This document shows, piece by piece, positions 11,165-21,231 of a stretch of 64,000 bases of DNA. The position numbers and the translations under genes are program-made. The DNA is from Gordonia malaquae NBRC 108250 (lineage in GTDB: Bacteria; Actinomycetota; Actinomycetes; Mycobacteriales; Mycobacteriaceae). The notes beneath the pieces are model-generated. The model saw nothing but the letters and a program-made list of their open reading frames with translations, ran no database searches and was not told the origin of the DNA. Positions within the stretch are counted from its first letter, which is position 1. Each line of letters starts with the position of its first letter. The stretch covers positions 186,001 through 250,000 of the forward strand of contig NZ_BAOP01000002.1 in the NCBI RefSeq assembly GCF_000344135.1. The letters are read 5' to 3'.

Positions 11165-12585
11165 CGTTCGTCGTCTCCCGACTTGGCGGTCAACGCGAGG
11201 AACACCTCGTCGAGCGAAGGTCGGCGCAATGCGATGTCGGCGAGCGGGATCTTCGCGGCCTCGGTCCGTCGCATCACTTCGGCGAGCGTCTCCGGGCCGT
11301 TGGGTGCAGGCACCGACACGGTCCGCTCGTCGAGGTCGGAGTCGTCTACGTCCGTGGGGCCGATGAGGTCCCGCAGGCGTGCGCGCAGGCGCGGGAGGTA
11401 CGCGGGGTGAGCCGGTGTCACTTCGCAGTACGCGGCTCCGGTCTCGGCCTTCAATTCATCGGACGTGCCCTCGGCGATCACTCGCCCCTTGTCGATGACG
11501 ACGATGTTGTCCGACAGCATGTCGGCCTCTTCGAGGTACTGAGTGGTCAGCAGGATCGTGACGCCGCTGTCCCGGAGTTGCTCGACGAGCGTCCACACGT
11601 CCTGCCTGCTCCGCGGGTCGAGTCCGGTGGTCGGCTCGTCGAGGAACACCACTTCGGGGGCGGTGACGAGACCACACGCGATGTCGATGCGACGGCGCAT
11701 GCCGCCGGAGTACTGGCCCACGCGGCGGCCGGACGCCTCGGTCAGGGAGAACTCTTCGAGCAGTTCGTCGGCACGAACCTGCGCCTTCTTCTTCGGCAGT
11801 CCGAGCAGCCTGCCGAACAGGATCAAGTTCTCCCGGCCGGTCAACGACTCGTCGAGTGCGGCGAACTGCCCGGTGAGCATGATCGAGGAGCGGACACCCG
11901 ACGGGTCGTCCACCACGTCGTGCCCCGCGACGGTCGCGCTGCCGCCGTCCGGAGCCAGAAGGGTGCACAGCATGTTGACCGTGGTGGTCTTGCCCGCACC
12001 GTTCGGACCGAGGATCGCCACGATCGTGCCCTTGGGCACCTCGAAGCTCACGTCATGGACCGCGGTGAAGTCGCCGAAGGTCTTCTTCAGATTCGTGGCG
12101 ACGATCGCGTTCGGCACGTCGCGAGCGACGTCGAGTGCGGTCGGGTCGATGGACGGGAACGCGACTGTCCGCTCGTTCGCCAGCCGAAGCTCGGCTGCCG
12201 ACTCGATCGGTGCCGGCGGCGCCGCGGACATGACGTTCCATGCGGCGTGTCGTGCGCGCCGAGGGCGCGCCTGAGCCGGCGGCGTGACGGGGACGACCGG
12301 TGTCGGCGGCGTGTAGTCCGCGGGCGCGGAGACCGCGGAGTAGGCGAGGTTCGGAGCATCTGTCCGGGGAGCCGATTCCGTGGAGTCACCGCTGTGCTCG
12401 GCCGGACTCGATTCCGACGCGTCAGGCTCACGGGTCGCGAGGTCGTCCCGCCAGGCACGCAGTTGCCGCAGGATCGGATCGTCCTCGGGCACCCACGGCA
12501 TCGTCTGCTCGAGAGGACCCGATTCCGGACGCGGCGCTGCCGAGCGATCGGCCCTCCCGGCCGGACGGCCGCCTGCGTCTGACAT
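11161..12585 (-). CDS. ABC transporter ATPase (DrrA-like) with long N-terminal extension
   Basis: A 474-residue protein. Residues about 165-474 form a daunorubicin-resistance-type ABC ATPase: Walker A GPNGAGKTTT, signature YSGGMRRR, Walker B VVFLDEPTTGLD, and a C-terminal DrrA-like tail. Residues 1 to about 155 are a low-complexity Pro/Ala/Ser-rich extension that usual DrrA proteins (about 330 residues) lack. It contains a short conserved-looking block, MPWVPEDDPILRQLRAWRDDL. The start ATG at 12585 has a strong AGGAGGGG ribosome site. It is the first gene of the exporter-NRPS run and energises the two permeases downstream. Confidence 0.9.
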   Translation of the reverse strand: MSDAGGRPAGRADRSAAPRPESGPLEQTMPWVPEDDPILRQLRAWRDDLATREPDASESSPAEHSGDSTESAPRTDAPNLAYSAVSAPADYTPPTPVVPVTPPAQARPRRARHAAWNVMSAAPPAPIESAAELRLANERTVAFPSIDPTALDVARDVPNAIVATNLKKTFGDFTAVHDVSFEVPKGTIVAILGPNGAGKTTTVNMLCTLLAPDGGSATVAGHDVVDDPSGVRSSIMLTGQFAALDESLTGRENLILFGRLLGLPKKKAQVRADELLEEFSLTEASGRRVGQYSGGMRRRIDIACGLVTAPEVVFLDEPTTGLDPRSRQDVWTLVEQLRDSGVTILLTTQYLEEADMLSDNIVVIDKGRVIAEGTSDELKAETGAAYCEVTPAHPAYLPRLRARLRDLIGPTDVDDSDLDERTVSVPAPNGPETLAEVMRRTEAAKIPLADIALRRPSLDEVFLALTAKSGDDER

Positions 12586-12956
12586 CGAGTGATCCCCTCC
12601 TGAAGAAGATTCTTAGTTCTTATGACCCTAGTAAAGATCCCTATGACTATCGCCGACGACCACGCCAGCGTTTCGTGGCTCCACAGGGCGAAACTGCACC
12701 CCAACCCCTGCCACGAACTCCAGATTCAAGCAAATTCATTGCAGCACAAACACATTCGCCTACGCGACACGCGCGAGACGCAACACGCCGATCCTATCGT
12801 GTGGACTAACGGGGTTCGCGTGATCGTCCGCATTGACACCGCATTGGAGAACATGGATCCAATTCACGGCGACCGATTGTCCGAAACATGAAAATCGCCC
12901 TTCCCCGAATTCGGGAAAGGGCGATTCTTCATGTCATCGCAGAGGATGAGAGAGGG
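12586..12956. other. Intergenic region, lower GC, between ABC exporter and S10 operon
   Basis: About 370 bases without a convincing gene and noticeably richer in A+T than the surroundings. It must hold the promoter of the exporter/NRPS operon (reading left) and it holds the S10 operon terminator at its right end. A plus-strand frame of 89 codons exists but has no ribosome site and no actinobacterial codon pattern. No convincing iron-regulator (IdeR/DtxR) box was found. Confidence 0.6.
12891..12928 (-). terminator. Rho-independent terminator of S10 operon
   Basis: An inverted repeat with arms AATCGCCCTTCCC and GGGAAAGGGCGATT (one bulged base) around a GAATT-containing loop. Read on the minus strand it ends in a short T run (GATTTTC). 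It lies about 30 bases after the rpsQ stop and is a clear intrinsic terminator for the ribosomal operon. Confidence 0.85.
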
Positions 12957-13238
12957 CTACTTGGCCTTCTCCAGGACCTCGACCAGACGCCAGCGCTTGG
13001 TGGCCGACAGCGGGCGGGTCTCCATGATGCGAACGCGGTCGCCGACGCCGGCGGTCTCGTTCTCGTCATGCGCCTTGACCTTGCTGGTCGTGCGGATGAT
13101 CTTGCCGTAGAGCTTGTGGCTCTTGCGATCCTCCAGCTCGACCGTGATGGTCTTGGTCATCTTGTCACTGACGACGTAGCCGATCCGCTCTTTGCGGCTG
13201 GCACGCTCTTCGACGTTCACGTTCTGGTCCTCACTCAT
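12957..13238 (-). CDS. rpsQ: 30S ribosomal protein S17
   Basis: 93 residues. It shows the S17 core [30 protein letters not shown] and the C-terminal [28 protein letters not shown]. It binds 16S rRNA early in small-subunit assembly. The start ATG overlaps the rpmC stop (ATGA). It is the last gene of the S10 operon and is followed by a terminator, the usual actinobacterial end of this operon. Confidence 0.98.
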   Translation of the reverse strand: MSEDQNVNVEERASRKERIGYVVSDKMTKTITVELEDRKSHKLYGKIIRTTSKVKAHDENETAGVGDRVRIMETRPLSATKRWRLVEVLEKAK

Positions 13239-13468
13239 GCGTCTTCACCTTCCGGTCCGGACGCCAAGCCCAGTTCACGCTCGCGCATGACGGTGTACAC
13301 ACGTGCGATCTCGCGACGCACGGTGCGCAGACGTCGATTGTTGTCGAGCTGGCCGGTTGCCATCTGGAAGCGAAGGTTGAAGAGCTCTTCCTTCGACTCC
13401 TTCAGGCGATCGACCAGATCGGTGTCACTGAGCTCGCGGAGCTCGGCAGCAGCGATTCCGAGTGCCAT
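13235..13468 (-). CDS. rpmC: 50S ribosomal protein L29
   Basis: 77 residues. The L29 pattern is clear: [35 protein letters not shown] followed by the basic [20 protein letters not shown] helix. It sits near the peptide exit tunnel of the large subunit. Its ATG shares one base with the rplP stop and its stop overlaps the rpsQ start. The acidic C-terminal tail (GPEGEDA) is a small lineage-specific extension. Confidence 0.97.
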   Translation of the reverse strand: MALGIAAAELRELSDTDLVDRLKESKEELFNLRFQMATGQLDNNRRLRTVRREIARVYTVMRERELGLASGPEGEDA

Positions 13469-13884
13469 CAGAACTGCTCCTCTCTGGTCACGATCCGGGT
13501 CTTCATGGGGAGCTTGTGCTGTGCGCGGCGCAGGGCCTCGCGAGCGGTCTCCTCATTGGGGTAGGTCATCTCGAACAGCACGCGGCCCGGCTTGACCGGT
13601 GCCACCCACCACTCGGGCGAACCCTTACCGGAACCCATGCGGGTCTCGGCAGGCTTCTTCGTGATCGGGCGGTCCGGGAAGATGTTGATCCAGACCTTGC
13701 CGCCACGCTTGATGTGGCGGTTGATCGCGATACGAGCGGACTCGATCTGACGGTTGGTGATGTATGCACCTTCGAGCGCCTGGATGCCGTAGTCACCGAA
13801 GGTGACCTTGGTTCCGCCCGACGCCTGACCCTTCAGGCTGGGGTGGTGCTGCTTGCGGTGCTTGACCCGACGAGGGATCAACAT
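13468..13884 (-). CDS. rplP: 50S ribosomal protein L16
   Basis: 138 residues, full length. It begins [19 protein letters not shown] and carries the conserved [38 protein letters not shown] block and a [20 protein letters not shown] loop. It contacts the A-site tRNA region of 23S rRNA. It lies three bases after rpsC and overlaps rpmC by one base, inside the S10 operon. Confidence 0.98.
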   Translation of the reverse strand: MLIPRRVKHRKQHHPSLKGQASGGTKVTFGDYGIQALEGAYITNRQIESARIAINRHIKRGGKVWINIFPDRPITKKPAETRMGSGKGSPEWWVAPVKPGRVLFEMTYPNEETAREALRRAQHKLPMKTRIVTREEQF

Positions 13885-13887
13885 GGG

Positions 13888-14703
<816 letters not shown>

Positions 14704-15111
14704 TTAGGCTCCCTTCTTCTTCTGCTGGCGCGAACGAGCACGTCCGCCGTTCTCCGCTGCGGACACGACCACGGTGATGTGGCTGGTGCGCTTGCGGATG
14801 CGGAACGCACGGCCCTGGGCGCGCGGCTGGAACCGCTTCAGGGTCGGGCCCTCGTCGGCGAATGCCTCCGAGACGATCAGGGTGCGACGATCCTGGCCCT
14901 GGTTGTTCTCCGCGTTGGCGATCGCACTGGCGAGCACCTTGTACACGGGCTCGCTGGCAGCCTGCGGTGCGAACCGCAGGATGTCCAGAGCCTCGTCGAC
15001 GTTCTTGCCGCGGACGAGGTCGATGACTCGACGAGCCTTCATCGGCGTGACGCGAACGAACTTCGCTGTCGCGCGAGCGGTCTGCACTGCGTTATCGGTT
15101 TCAGTAGTCAT
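14704..15111 (-). CDS. rplV: 50S ribosomal protein L22
   Basis: 135 residues. It shows the L22 fold landmarks [30 protein letters not shown] and the extended hairpin region [33 protein letters not shown] that lines the exit tunnel. A short basic tail ([12 protein letters not shown]) ends the protein. It lies two bases after rpsS and three bases before rpsC. Confidence 0.98.
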   Translation of the reverse strand: MTTETDNAVQTARATAKFVRVTPMKARRVIDLVRGKNVDEALDILRFAPQAASEPVYKVLASAIANAENNQGQDRRTLIVSEAFADEGPTLKRFQPRAQGRAFRIRKRTSHITVVVSAAENGGRARSRQQKKKGA

Positions 15112-15113
15112 GA

Positions 15114-15395
15114 TTACCGGCGCTTCGCTTTCCGGTCATCCTTGATGTGACCCTTGAAGGTACGGGTGGGGGCGAACTCGCCCAGCTTGTGACCGACCAT
15201 CGAGTCCGACACGAACACGGGCACATGCTTGCGACCGTCGTGGACCGCAAAGGTGTGACCGATGAAGTCGGGGATGATGGTCGAGCGGCGCGACCAGGTC
15301 TTGATGACCTGCTTCGTGCCCTTCTCGTTCTGTGCATCCACCTTCTTCAGGAGGTGGTCGTCGACGAACGGGCCCTTCTTGAGGCTGCGTGGCAT
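15114..15395 (-). CDS. rpsS: 30S ribosomal protein S19
   Basis: 93 residues, canonical length. [19 protein letters not shown] at the start and the [26 protein letters not shown] end are diagnostic. It binds the head of the small subunit together with S13. It follows rplB by 16 bases and has a good AGGAGG-type ribosome site. Confidence 0.98.
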   Translation of the reverse strand: MPRSLKKGPFVDDHLLKKVDAQNEKGTKQVIKTWSRRSTIIPDFIGHTFAVHDGRKHVPVFVSDSMVGHKLGEFAPTRTFKGHIKDDRKAKRR

Positions 15396-15411
15396 TTTTT
15401 ACCTCCTCCTA

Positions 15412-16248
<837 letters not shown>

Positions 16249-16278
16249 GAGTGTTAGTCCCTAATCCTTCTCGGGCGG

Positions 16279-16584
16279 TCAGCTGACCGCTCCTCCGAAG
16301 ATCTCGATGGGCTTGCTGTCAGCGGACAGCGTCACGATGGCGCGCTTGGTGTTCTTGCGCTTGCCGAAGCCCGAGCGGGTGCGCTTGCGCTTGCCCTGTC
16401 GGTTCGCGGTGTTGACGCTGGAGACCTTGACGTCGAAGATCTGCTGGATAGCGATCTTGATCTGGGTCTTGTTCGAATCCGGGTGCACCAGGAAGGTGTA
16501 CACGTTGTCTTCGATCAGCCCGTAGGCCTTCTCCGAGATCACCGGCGCCAGGATGATGTCACGCGGGTTTGCGTGCGTAGCCAT
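16279..16584 (-). CDS. rplW: 50S ribosomal protein L23
   Basis: 101 residues. L23 landmarks include [35 protein letters not shown] and the [27 protein letters not shown] loop. It sits at the tunnel exit and is the docking site for trigger factor and SRP. It starts two bases after rplD, and about 30 bases separate it from rplB. Confidence 0.97.
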   Translation of the reverse strand: MATHANPRDIILAPVISEKAYGLIEDNVYTFLVHPDSNKTQIKIAIQQIFDVKVSSVNTANRQGKRKRTRSGFGKRKNTKRAIVTLSADSKPIEIFGGAVS

Positions 16585-16586
16585 GC

Positions 16587-17243
16587 CTAGGCCTCCTTCT
16601 TGTTCTTGTCGACGAACGCTTCCAGCGTCTCAACGCTGAACACGACCTCGTCAGAATCGAGGACGTCGTACGTGTTGAGCTGATCAGCAGTGATGCCCAG
16701 CACGTTCGGCAGGTTCGCGATGCTCTTCCAGCCGGCCTGATCCTCACGGGTCAGGACGACGAGGAACTTGCGTCGCTCGCTCAGCAGCTCGAGGAAGGCG
16801 CGTGCCGACTTGGTCGACGGCGTCTGTCCCGAGACGAGCTCGGTGATGACGTGGATGCGCTCGCTGCGAGCACGGTCCGACAGGGCGCCACGCAGAGCGG
16901 CGACCTTCATCTTCTTGTTGACCTTCTGCGTGTAGTCGCGCGGCTGCGGGCCGTGGACGATGCCACCGCCTGCGAACTGCGGTGCACGGGTCGAGCCCTG
17001 GCGTGCGCGGCCGGTGCCCTTCTGGCGGTACGGCTTCGCGCCGCCGCCCGAGACCTGTGCGCGCGTCTTGGTCGCGTGCGTGCCCTGACGGCCTGCAGCC
17101 TGCTGTGCGACGACGACCTGGTGCATCAGTGCGATGTTGGCGGTCTGATCGAACAGCTCTGCGGGCAGCTCAGCGGTTCCGGCGACGGACCCGTCTGCTG
17201 CGCGGACGTCGAGCGTCAACTTGGTTGCGGTTTCGGTGCTCAC
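16587..17243 (-). CDS. rplD: 50S ribosomal protein L4
   Basis: 218 residues. It shows the central [38 protein letters not shown] loop that reaches into the exit tunnel, and the C-terminal [38 protein letters not shown] end of L4. The ATG overlaps the rplC stop by four bases. In other bacteria L4 can autoregulate the S10 operon; nothing here proves that. Confidence 0.98.
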   Translation of the reverse strand: MSTETATKLTLDVRAADGSVAGTAELPAELFDQTANIALMHQVVVAQQAAGRQGTHATKTRAQVSGGGAKPYRQKGTGRARQGSTRAPQFAGGGIVHGPQPRDYTQKVNKKMKVAALRGALSDRARSERIHVITELVSGQTPSTKSARAFLELLSERRKFLVVLTREDQAGWKSIANLPNVLGITADQLNTYDVLDSDEVVFSVETLEAFVDKNKKEA

Positions 17244-17896
17244 TTGCTGCCACCCTTCACTGCCTCGCGGACCACCACGACGCCGCCCTTGCGGCCGGGG
17301 ATCGCGCCCTTGATCAACAGCAGACCGGCTTCAGCGTCCACCTTGTGGACGGTGAGGTTCTGCGTCGTCACCTTGTCGCTACCCATGCGACCCGCCATGC
17401 GCATGCCCTTGAACACGCGACCGGGGGTGGCACAGCCGCCGATGGAGCCCGGCGAACGGTGCACGCGGTGCACACCGTGGCTGGCGCCCAGACCGGCGAA
17501 GCCGTGACGCTTCATGACACCGGCGAAGCCCTTGCCCTTCGAGGTTCCGGTCACGTCCACCTTGATGCCGTCGGCAAAGATGTCAGCGCCCAGTTCCTGG
17601 CCGACCTCGAACTCCGAGATGTCGTTGACACGAAGCTCGGTGAGGTGGCGGCGGGGGGTAACGCCGGCTTTGGCGAACTGGCCCGCGACGGGCTTGGTCA
17701 CCTTGCGGGGGTCGATGGCGCCGTAGGCGAGCTGGACTGCCGTGTAGCCGTCGCGCTCCAGAGTGCGGAGCTGGGTGACGACGTTGGAGCCGGTCGCGAT
17801 AACGGTCACCGGGACGACCCGGTTGTTCTCGTCGAAAACCTGGGTCATGCCGAGCTTGGTGCCCAGGATGCCCTTGGTTGCGTTCTGCTTGCTCAT
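17240..17896 (-). CDS. rplC: 50S ribosomal protein L3
   Basis: 218 residues. Diagnostic segments are [62 protein letters not shown] and [20 protein letters not shown]. It organises the peptidyl-transferase centre. It follows rpsJ by 16 bases with a clear upstream purine-rich ribosome site. Confidence 0.98.
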   Translation of the reverse strand: MSKQNATKGILGTKLGMTQVFDENNRVVPVTVIATGSNVVTQLRTLERDGYTAVQLAYGAIDPRKVTKPVAGQFAKAGVTPRRHLTELRVNDISEFEVGQELGADIFADGIKVDVTGTSKGKGFAGVMKRHGFAGLGASHGVHRVHRSPGSIGGCATPGRVFKGMRMAGRMGSDKVTTQNLTVHKVDAEAGLLLIKGAIPGRKGGVVVVREAVKGGSK

Positions 17897-17912
17897 TTTT
17901 TCCGATCCCCCG

Positions 17913-18218
17913 TCACTGGATGTTGACGTCGACGCTGGCCGGCAGGTCGATGCGCATCAGCGCGTCAACCGTCTTGGGCGTCGGGTCGAGGATGTCGATG
18001 AGTCGCTTGTGTGTACGCATCTCGAAGTGTTCGCGGCTGTCCTTGTACTTATGCGGCGAACGGATGACGCAGTACACGTTCTTTTCGGTGGGCAACGGCA
18101 CCGGGCCGACGACGCGTGCACCCGTACGGGTCACGGTCTCCACGATCTTGCGCGCCGAAGCGTCGATCGCTTCGTGGTCGTAGGCCTTGAGCCTGATGCG
18201 GATCTTCTGTCCCGCCAC
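17913..18218 (-). CDS. rpsJ: 30S ribosomal protein S10
   Basis: 101 residues starting at a GTG ([19 protein letters not shown]...), which fixes the S10 family start; the open frame continues upstream without meaning. [39 protein letters not shown] and the C-terminal VDVNIQ are typical. It is also NusE, the antitermination factor partner. A GAGGA box precedes the GTG. It is the first gene of the operon. Confidence 0.98.
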   Translation of the reverse strand: MAGQKIRIRLKAYDHEAIDASARKIVETVTRTGARVVGPVPLPTEKNVYCVIRSPHKYKDSREHFEMRTHKRLIDILDPTPKTVDALMRIDLPASVDVNIQ

Positions 18219-18654
18219 GCTGTGTCCTCTTCCGTCTGGTTTCTCTCGACAGACGAACACCGCGCGGCTCACACCCGTGCATGCACGGGCGGCAACTGGG
18301 CCACATGACCACCCCCGATGAGATCGGGTGGATCGACGCTGTTCTTCTGTCGTTGTACGCTGCCGGACTATTTCGTCCAGCTGCCGACTTTCGTCGGCTT
18401 CGCCTCCGGTACCCCGCGGTCGGGCGTGTCGAGACCGTGTCAATCAGCAAATTGCACGCGTTACACAACCCAGCCCGCAGTTGCGGCCCTGGAAGTTTGT
18501 GCGCCCCAGCCGGGGCAACCTGAATAGTATGCAGCACCTCGGCCCTGATCTCAAATCGTTCCCGCAGGTCGCGCGCAGTGAGATGCGTCTCGTGGTCGTT
18601 GCCTGAGACGGCAGCGAGGCTCCCTTTCCGTCACCTCATGGGGTTGTTCGTTTC
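18219..18654. other. S10 operon leader and promoter region, no gene seen
   Basis: About 435 bases upstream of rpsJ with no credible coding frame. On the minus strand it contains a TTGACA hexamer (18438-18443) without a good -10 partner, an AT-containing GAAATAGT/TACAAC stretch closer to the gene, and a small perfect hairpin (GCCGAC-TTTC-GTCGGC). The S10 promoter must be here, but I cannot place it with certainty. Confidence 0.5.
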
Positions 18655-18760
18655 GACCTACCCGCCTCATCTCGCTCCTACCTGCCTCAATGCGTCCTAC
18701 CTGCCTGAGCTCAGGCAGGCGAGTCCAGTTGAAGCAGGGAGGAGCGAGATGAGGCAGGTC
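18655..18760. repeat. Nested inverted repeat at 3' end of AbiEi-like gene
   Basis: The outer arms are 18655-18685 and 18734-18760: 27 matching positions apart from one mismatch and a four-base bulge. Inside them is a perfect 20-base palindrome at 18700-18719 (CCTGCCTGAG and its complement). The left half also holds three near-copies of CCTAC(C/-)TGCCT(C/G) spaced about 20 bases apart. The right arm overlaps the stop codon of the gene at 18759. It could act as a terminator, although there is no T run, or be a small repetitive element. Confidence 0.75.
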
Positions 18761-19688
18761 AGTCGAGCCATTCCCGCAGGATCGCGGCGACCCTGTGGCG
18801 CTCCAGGTCGGCCCATACCCATCGGACCATCACCAGCCCGGTGGCCCTCCGCAGTCGGTCTTCCCTGCGCTTTTCCCGGATGACAGCGCGAGCTGTCGTC
18901 TCCGCCGGGCGAAGCAGACGTCCGTATTTGTGAAGACCGTCGTACTCGGCCATCAAGCGGCCGTGCCACTCGTAGTCGACGACGAAGGTGTCGCCGTCAA
19001 CAGCATGTTCCACCTGCAGATCCGGCAACGCGAGGCCGTCTTCGATCATCTGTGCGCGGCTCCACGACTCCCCGACCGACGCGGAACGGCCGTCAGCGAC
19101 GACGATCGCCGTCCTCGCCTCGCGGGCACCCTTGGTACGACGACGACCGAGCTCGGACTCGAGGCTCGCGCGGTCTGCGCCCGCCCGCAATGCGGCGTCG
19201 AACACCGTCAAAGCCTGAGCAAATGAGCCGGCCTCGGCAACGTCGACGGCAGTCCGCACGACGTCGGTGACTCGAATGCCGTCGACGTCGACGATCTGAG
19301 TTTCGTCCAGGTGTCCACCGTGAACGTTTCGCCCACCGCGGATCAGTCCGCCGCCACGCGTCAACGAGGTCACGTGGATGTTCTCACGATTCGGCTTCAA
19401 CAGAGGAAGACCGTGAACCGCGGCTGCGGATTGATGACTCAGCACCGTCGCACCTCCATCCCGCGCGTTGCTGACCGTTGCGATCGAGCGCAGGCGGTAG
19501 AGGCGATCTGCACCTTCGGGCCCGTCGAGGTCGACCCCAGCGATCGCATAAACGCCGATCGCGACTCGGATGAGTTCTCCCCGCCGAACCGCCGCGGACA
19601 GCATCGCATCGGTCCATCCGGCTTCAAACGCGGCCGCGCGCCTGACCAGTCCGAATCGGTCTTGAGGCAACAGCAGTGCAATCGTCAT
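18759..19688 (-). CDS. AbiEi-type winged-helix protein with DUF559-like nuclease fold C-terminus
   Basis: 309 residues from the ATG at 19688 (MTIALLLPQDRF), chosen over an upstream in-frame start because GAGGGGG precedes it. Residues 1-60 resemble the N-terminal DNA-binding domain of AbiEi antitoxins (LVRRAAAFEAGWTDAMLSAAVRRGELIRVAIGVYAI). The C-terminal third, with ESWSR... FVVDYEWHGRLMAEYDGLHKYG, resembles the DUF559/very-short-patch-repair-like fold, where D and E-x-D-G would be the active-site positions. No AbiEii-like toxin gene is adjacent. A perfect 15-base dyad lies in its leader, suggesting self-control. Its biological role is unknown. Confidence 0.8.
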   Translation of the reverse strand: MTIALLLPQDRFGLVRRAAAFEAGWTDAMLSAAVRRGELIRVAIGVYAIAGVDLDGPEGADRLYRLRSIATVSNARDGGATVLSHQSAAAVHGLPLLKPNRENIHVTSLTRGGGLIRGGRNVHGGHLDETQIVDVDGIRVTDVVRTAVDVAEAGSFAQALTVFDAALRAGADRASLESELGRRRTKGAREARTAIVVADGRSASVGESWSRAQMIEDGLALPDLQVEHAVDGDTFVVDYEWHGRLMAEYDGLHKYGRLLRPAETTARAVIREKRREDRLRRATGLVMVRWVWADLERHRVAAILREWLD

Positions 19689-19697
19689 GACGACCCC

Positions 19698-19733
19698 CTC
19701 GTCTTTGTCCGACCATGATCGGACAAAGACGAG
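19698..19733 (-). promoter_or_regulatory. Perfect 15-bp dyad in leader of AbiEi-like gene
   Basis: Arms 19698-19712 and 19719-19733 are exact complements (CTCGTCTTTGTCCGA / TCGGACAAAGACGAG) separated by six bases. The dyad begins 10 bases before the ATG at 19688 and overlaps the ribosome-binding purines. It is most simply an operator for autorepression by the winged-helix protein, or an mRNA hairpin that hides the ribosome site. Confidence 0.7.
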
Positions 19734-19770
19734 ATTCACGCGACCATGTTGTCCACAGGCCGCCGCACGA

Positions 19771-20505
19771 CTACCTCGGCTTCAGGACGTAAGCGGTGTA
19801 GCCGAAGTCGGAGGAGTTGCGGTGACGGACGCCGATCTCGGCCGCGGCCGCGTCGAGGACGTCGGGGGCGAAGCCGTCGGCGCGGAGGGAGTCGATTCGC
19901 GCGGCGAGGGGTTCGTAGTATTCGTCCCAGTCGGTGTCGGGGAGGACGTAGGTCGCGAGCACCCGATAGCCCGCCTCCCACGCCGCGGCGACGTTGCCAG
20001 GCGTCGACCGCATGCCCTCGTACGCCGCCCAGAAGTCACGGGCCTCGTCCGACGGGGTGTCGGTGAGCCATTCGCATTCGGTCAGGACGAGGACGCCTCG
20101 TTCGGAGAGCAGCGGACGCCAGGCGCGGAGCGCCGCGTCGAAGCCCATGATGTAGGCAGAGCCCTCCGACCAGAGCAGGTCGACGGTCCCCGGTTCGACA
20201 GGGAGGTCGTCCATCGATGCGGCGACGCCGGTCACTCGATCAGCGACGCCTTCCCGCGCGGCTCGCTCTGCGAGTCCGGCGAGGAACGGTTCATGCAGAT
20301 CAACTCCGGTCACCGTGCCGCCGGTCGCGACGGCCAACGGCACCGCCGCCGGGCCGGTGCCACAGCCCACGTCGAGGATCCGGGGTTGTCCAGGCAGGTC
20401 GCCCGCCAACTGCAAGAGGAGCCCGAGCGTCGCCTGCGACCCCGGAGCCTCCCGAGGAAGTCCGGAGTGGACGTGCATGAACTTCTCGAACTGATCGTCG
20501 GTCAC
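19771..20505 (-). CDS. Class I SAM-dependent methyltransferase
   Basis: 244 residues with the class I motif I ILDVGCGTGPAAVPLA, the acidic loop VTGVDLHEPFLAGLAERA and a motif-II-like GTVDLLWSEGSAYIMGFDAALRAWRPLL. The substrate cannot be told from sequence. The GTG start at 20505 lies only nine bases from a 167-base inverted-repeat element, so its promoter must overlap that element. A TAGAGT hexamer seven bases before the GTG would give a leaderless message. Confidence 0.88.
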   Translation of the reverse strand: MTDDQFEKFMHVHSGLPREAPGSQATLGLLLQLAGDLPGQPRILDVGCGTGPAAVPLAVATGGTVTGVDLHEPFLAGLAERAAREGVADRVTGVAASMDDLPVEPGTVDLLWSEGSAYIMGFDAALRAWRPLLSERGVLVLTECEWLTDTPSDEARDFWAAYEGMRSTPGNVAAAWEAGYRVLATYVLPDTDWDEYYEPLAARIDSLRADGFAPDVLDAAAAEIGVRHRNSSDFGYTAYVLKPR

Positions 20506-20514
20506 ACCGAGACT

Positions 20515-20681
20515 CTAGTGGCGTGCGTTGAAAGTTCCTAGACGGTTGGTGGTGTTCCGCTGTGCAGCTGGCAAGGCGGAGGAGGGAGGGATACCGGCAG
20601 GTATCACGACCGACGACAACGCCGCCAGGTGTGCAGCGGGGTGCCGCCAACCATTCAGGAACTTTCAACACACGACACTAG
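20515..20681. repeat. 167-bp imperfect inverted-repeat (MITE-like) element
   Basis: The ends CTAGTG...CACTAG bound arms of about 60 bases (20515-20578 and 20618-20681) that are roughly 75 percent complementary. This includes an exact TTGAAAGTTCCT block in each arm. A small internal hairpin (ATACC-GGCA-GGTAT) lies in the centre. There is no coding frame. It fills almost the whole space between two divergent genes. It looks like a miniature mobile element or a large structured intergenic repeat; copies elsewhere in the genome cannot be checked here. Confidence 0.75.
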
Positions 20682-20713
20682 GAGACACCGAGCGCAAGCG
20701 GTAGCCTTCAAAC

Positions 20714-21211
20714 ATGAGTGAGACGTCGAGTAACACACATCGCGGCAGCGCGACGTATGCGCTACGCCGCAAGCTGCCGGACAATCGACTCGGAGACGCA
20801 CTGTTCTCCCTCGGCATGGTCGCGCGGGTCCCCTACTTCGGGACGATCCTCCCGCTCGTCGAGGAGATGGAACCCGGATACTGCCGGGTGACGGCACCGA
20901 AGTGGTTCGGCGTCCACAATCACATCGGCACGTTCCACGCCATCGCAGCCTGCAATCTCGCGGAGACAGCGATGGGCATGTTGATGGAGGCATCCGTCCC
21001 GACGACCCACCGGTGGATCCCCAAGGCGATGAACACGCAGTACCTGACAAAGGCGAACACACGCCTCACCGCGCACGCCGAGTTCGCAGAACCCGTCGAC
21101 TTCTCGACGATCGCCGAGGGAACCGACGTCGTCGTGTCGATCCGCATCCTCGACAAGGAGTCGACCGAAGTGGTCCATTGCGACATCACGACGTGGGTCA
21201 CGCCCGCCTGA
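20714..21211 (+). CDS. Hotdog-fold DUF4442 protein
   Basis: 165 residues of the DUF4442 hotdog/thioesterase-like type. It shows GVHNHIGTFHAIAACNLAETAMGMLMEASVPTTHRWIPKAMNTQYLTKA, where the H-N-H-I-G-T-x-H segment corresponds to the ligand-binding helix of PaaI-like folds. It is probably an acyl-CoA-binding or thioesterase-like cytoplasmic enzyme; no substrate is known for the family. The ATG at 20714 has no strong ribosome site. It is transcribed divergently from the methyltransferase across the palindromic element. Confidence 0.85.
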   Translation: MSETSSNTHRGSATYALRRKLPDNRLGDALFSLGMVARVPYFGTILPLVEEMEPGYCRVTAPKWFGVHNHIGTFHAIAACNLAETAMGMLMEASVPTTHRWIPKAMNTQYLTKANTRLTAHAEFAEPVDFSTIAEGTDVVVSIRILDKESTEVVHCDITTWVTPA

Positions 21212-21231
21212 TCGTGGCTAAGATTCGGCCC

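Noticed and set aside
12613..12631. Possible IdeR/DtxR iron box before the exporter-NRPS operon
   Set aside because: TTAG...CCTAG matches only about 10 of 19 consensus positions and lacks the central dyad, too weak to call despite the siderophore-like context.
12622..12891. 89-codon plus-strand frame in the low-GC intergenic region
   Set aside because: No ribosome site, no similarity to any family I know, and it runs into the S10 terminator.
18655..18719. CRISPR-like short repeats
   Set aside because: Only three degenerate 12-mers with about 8-base gaps, no spacers of proper length and no cas genes; better described as part of a palindromic element.
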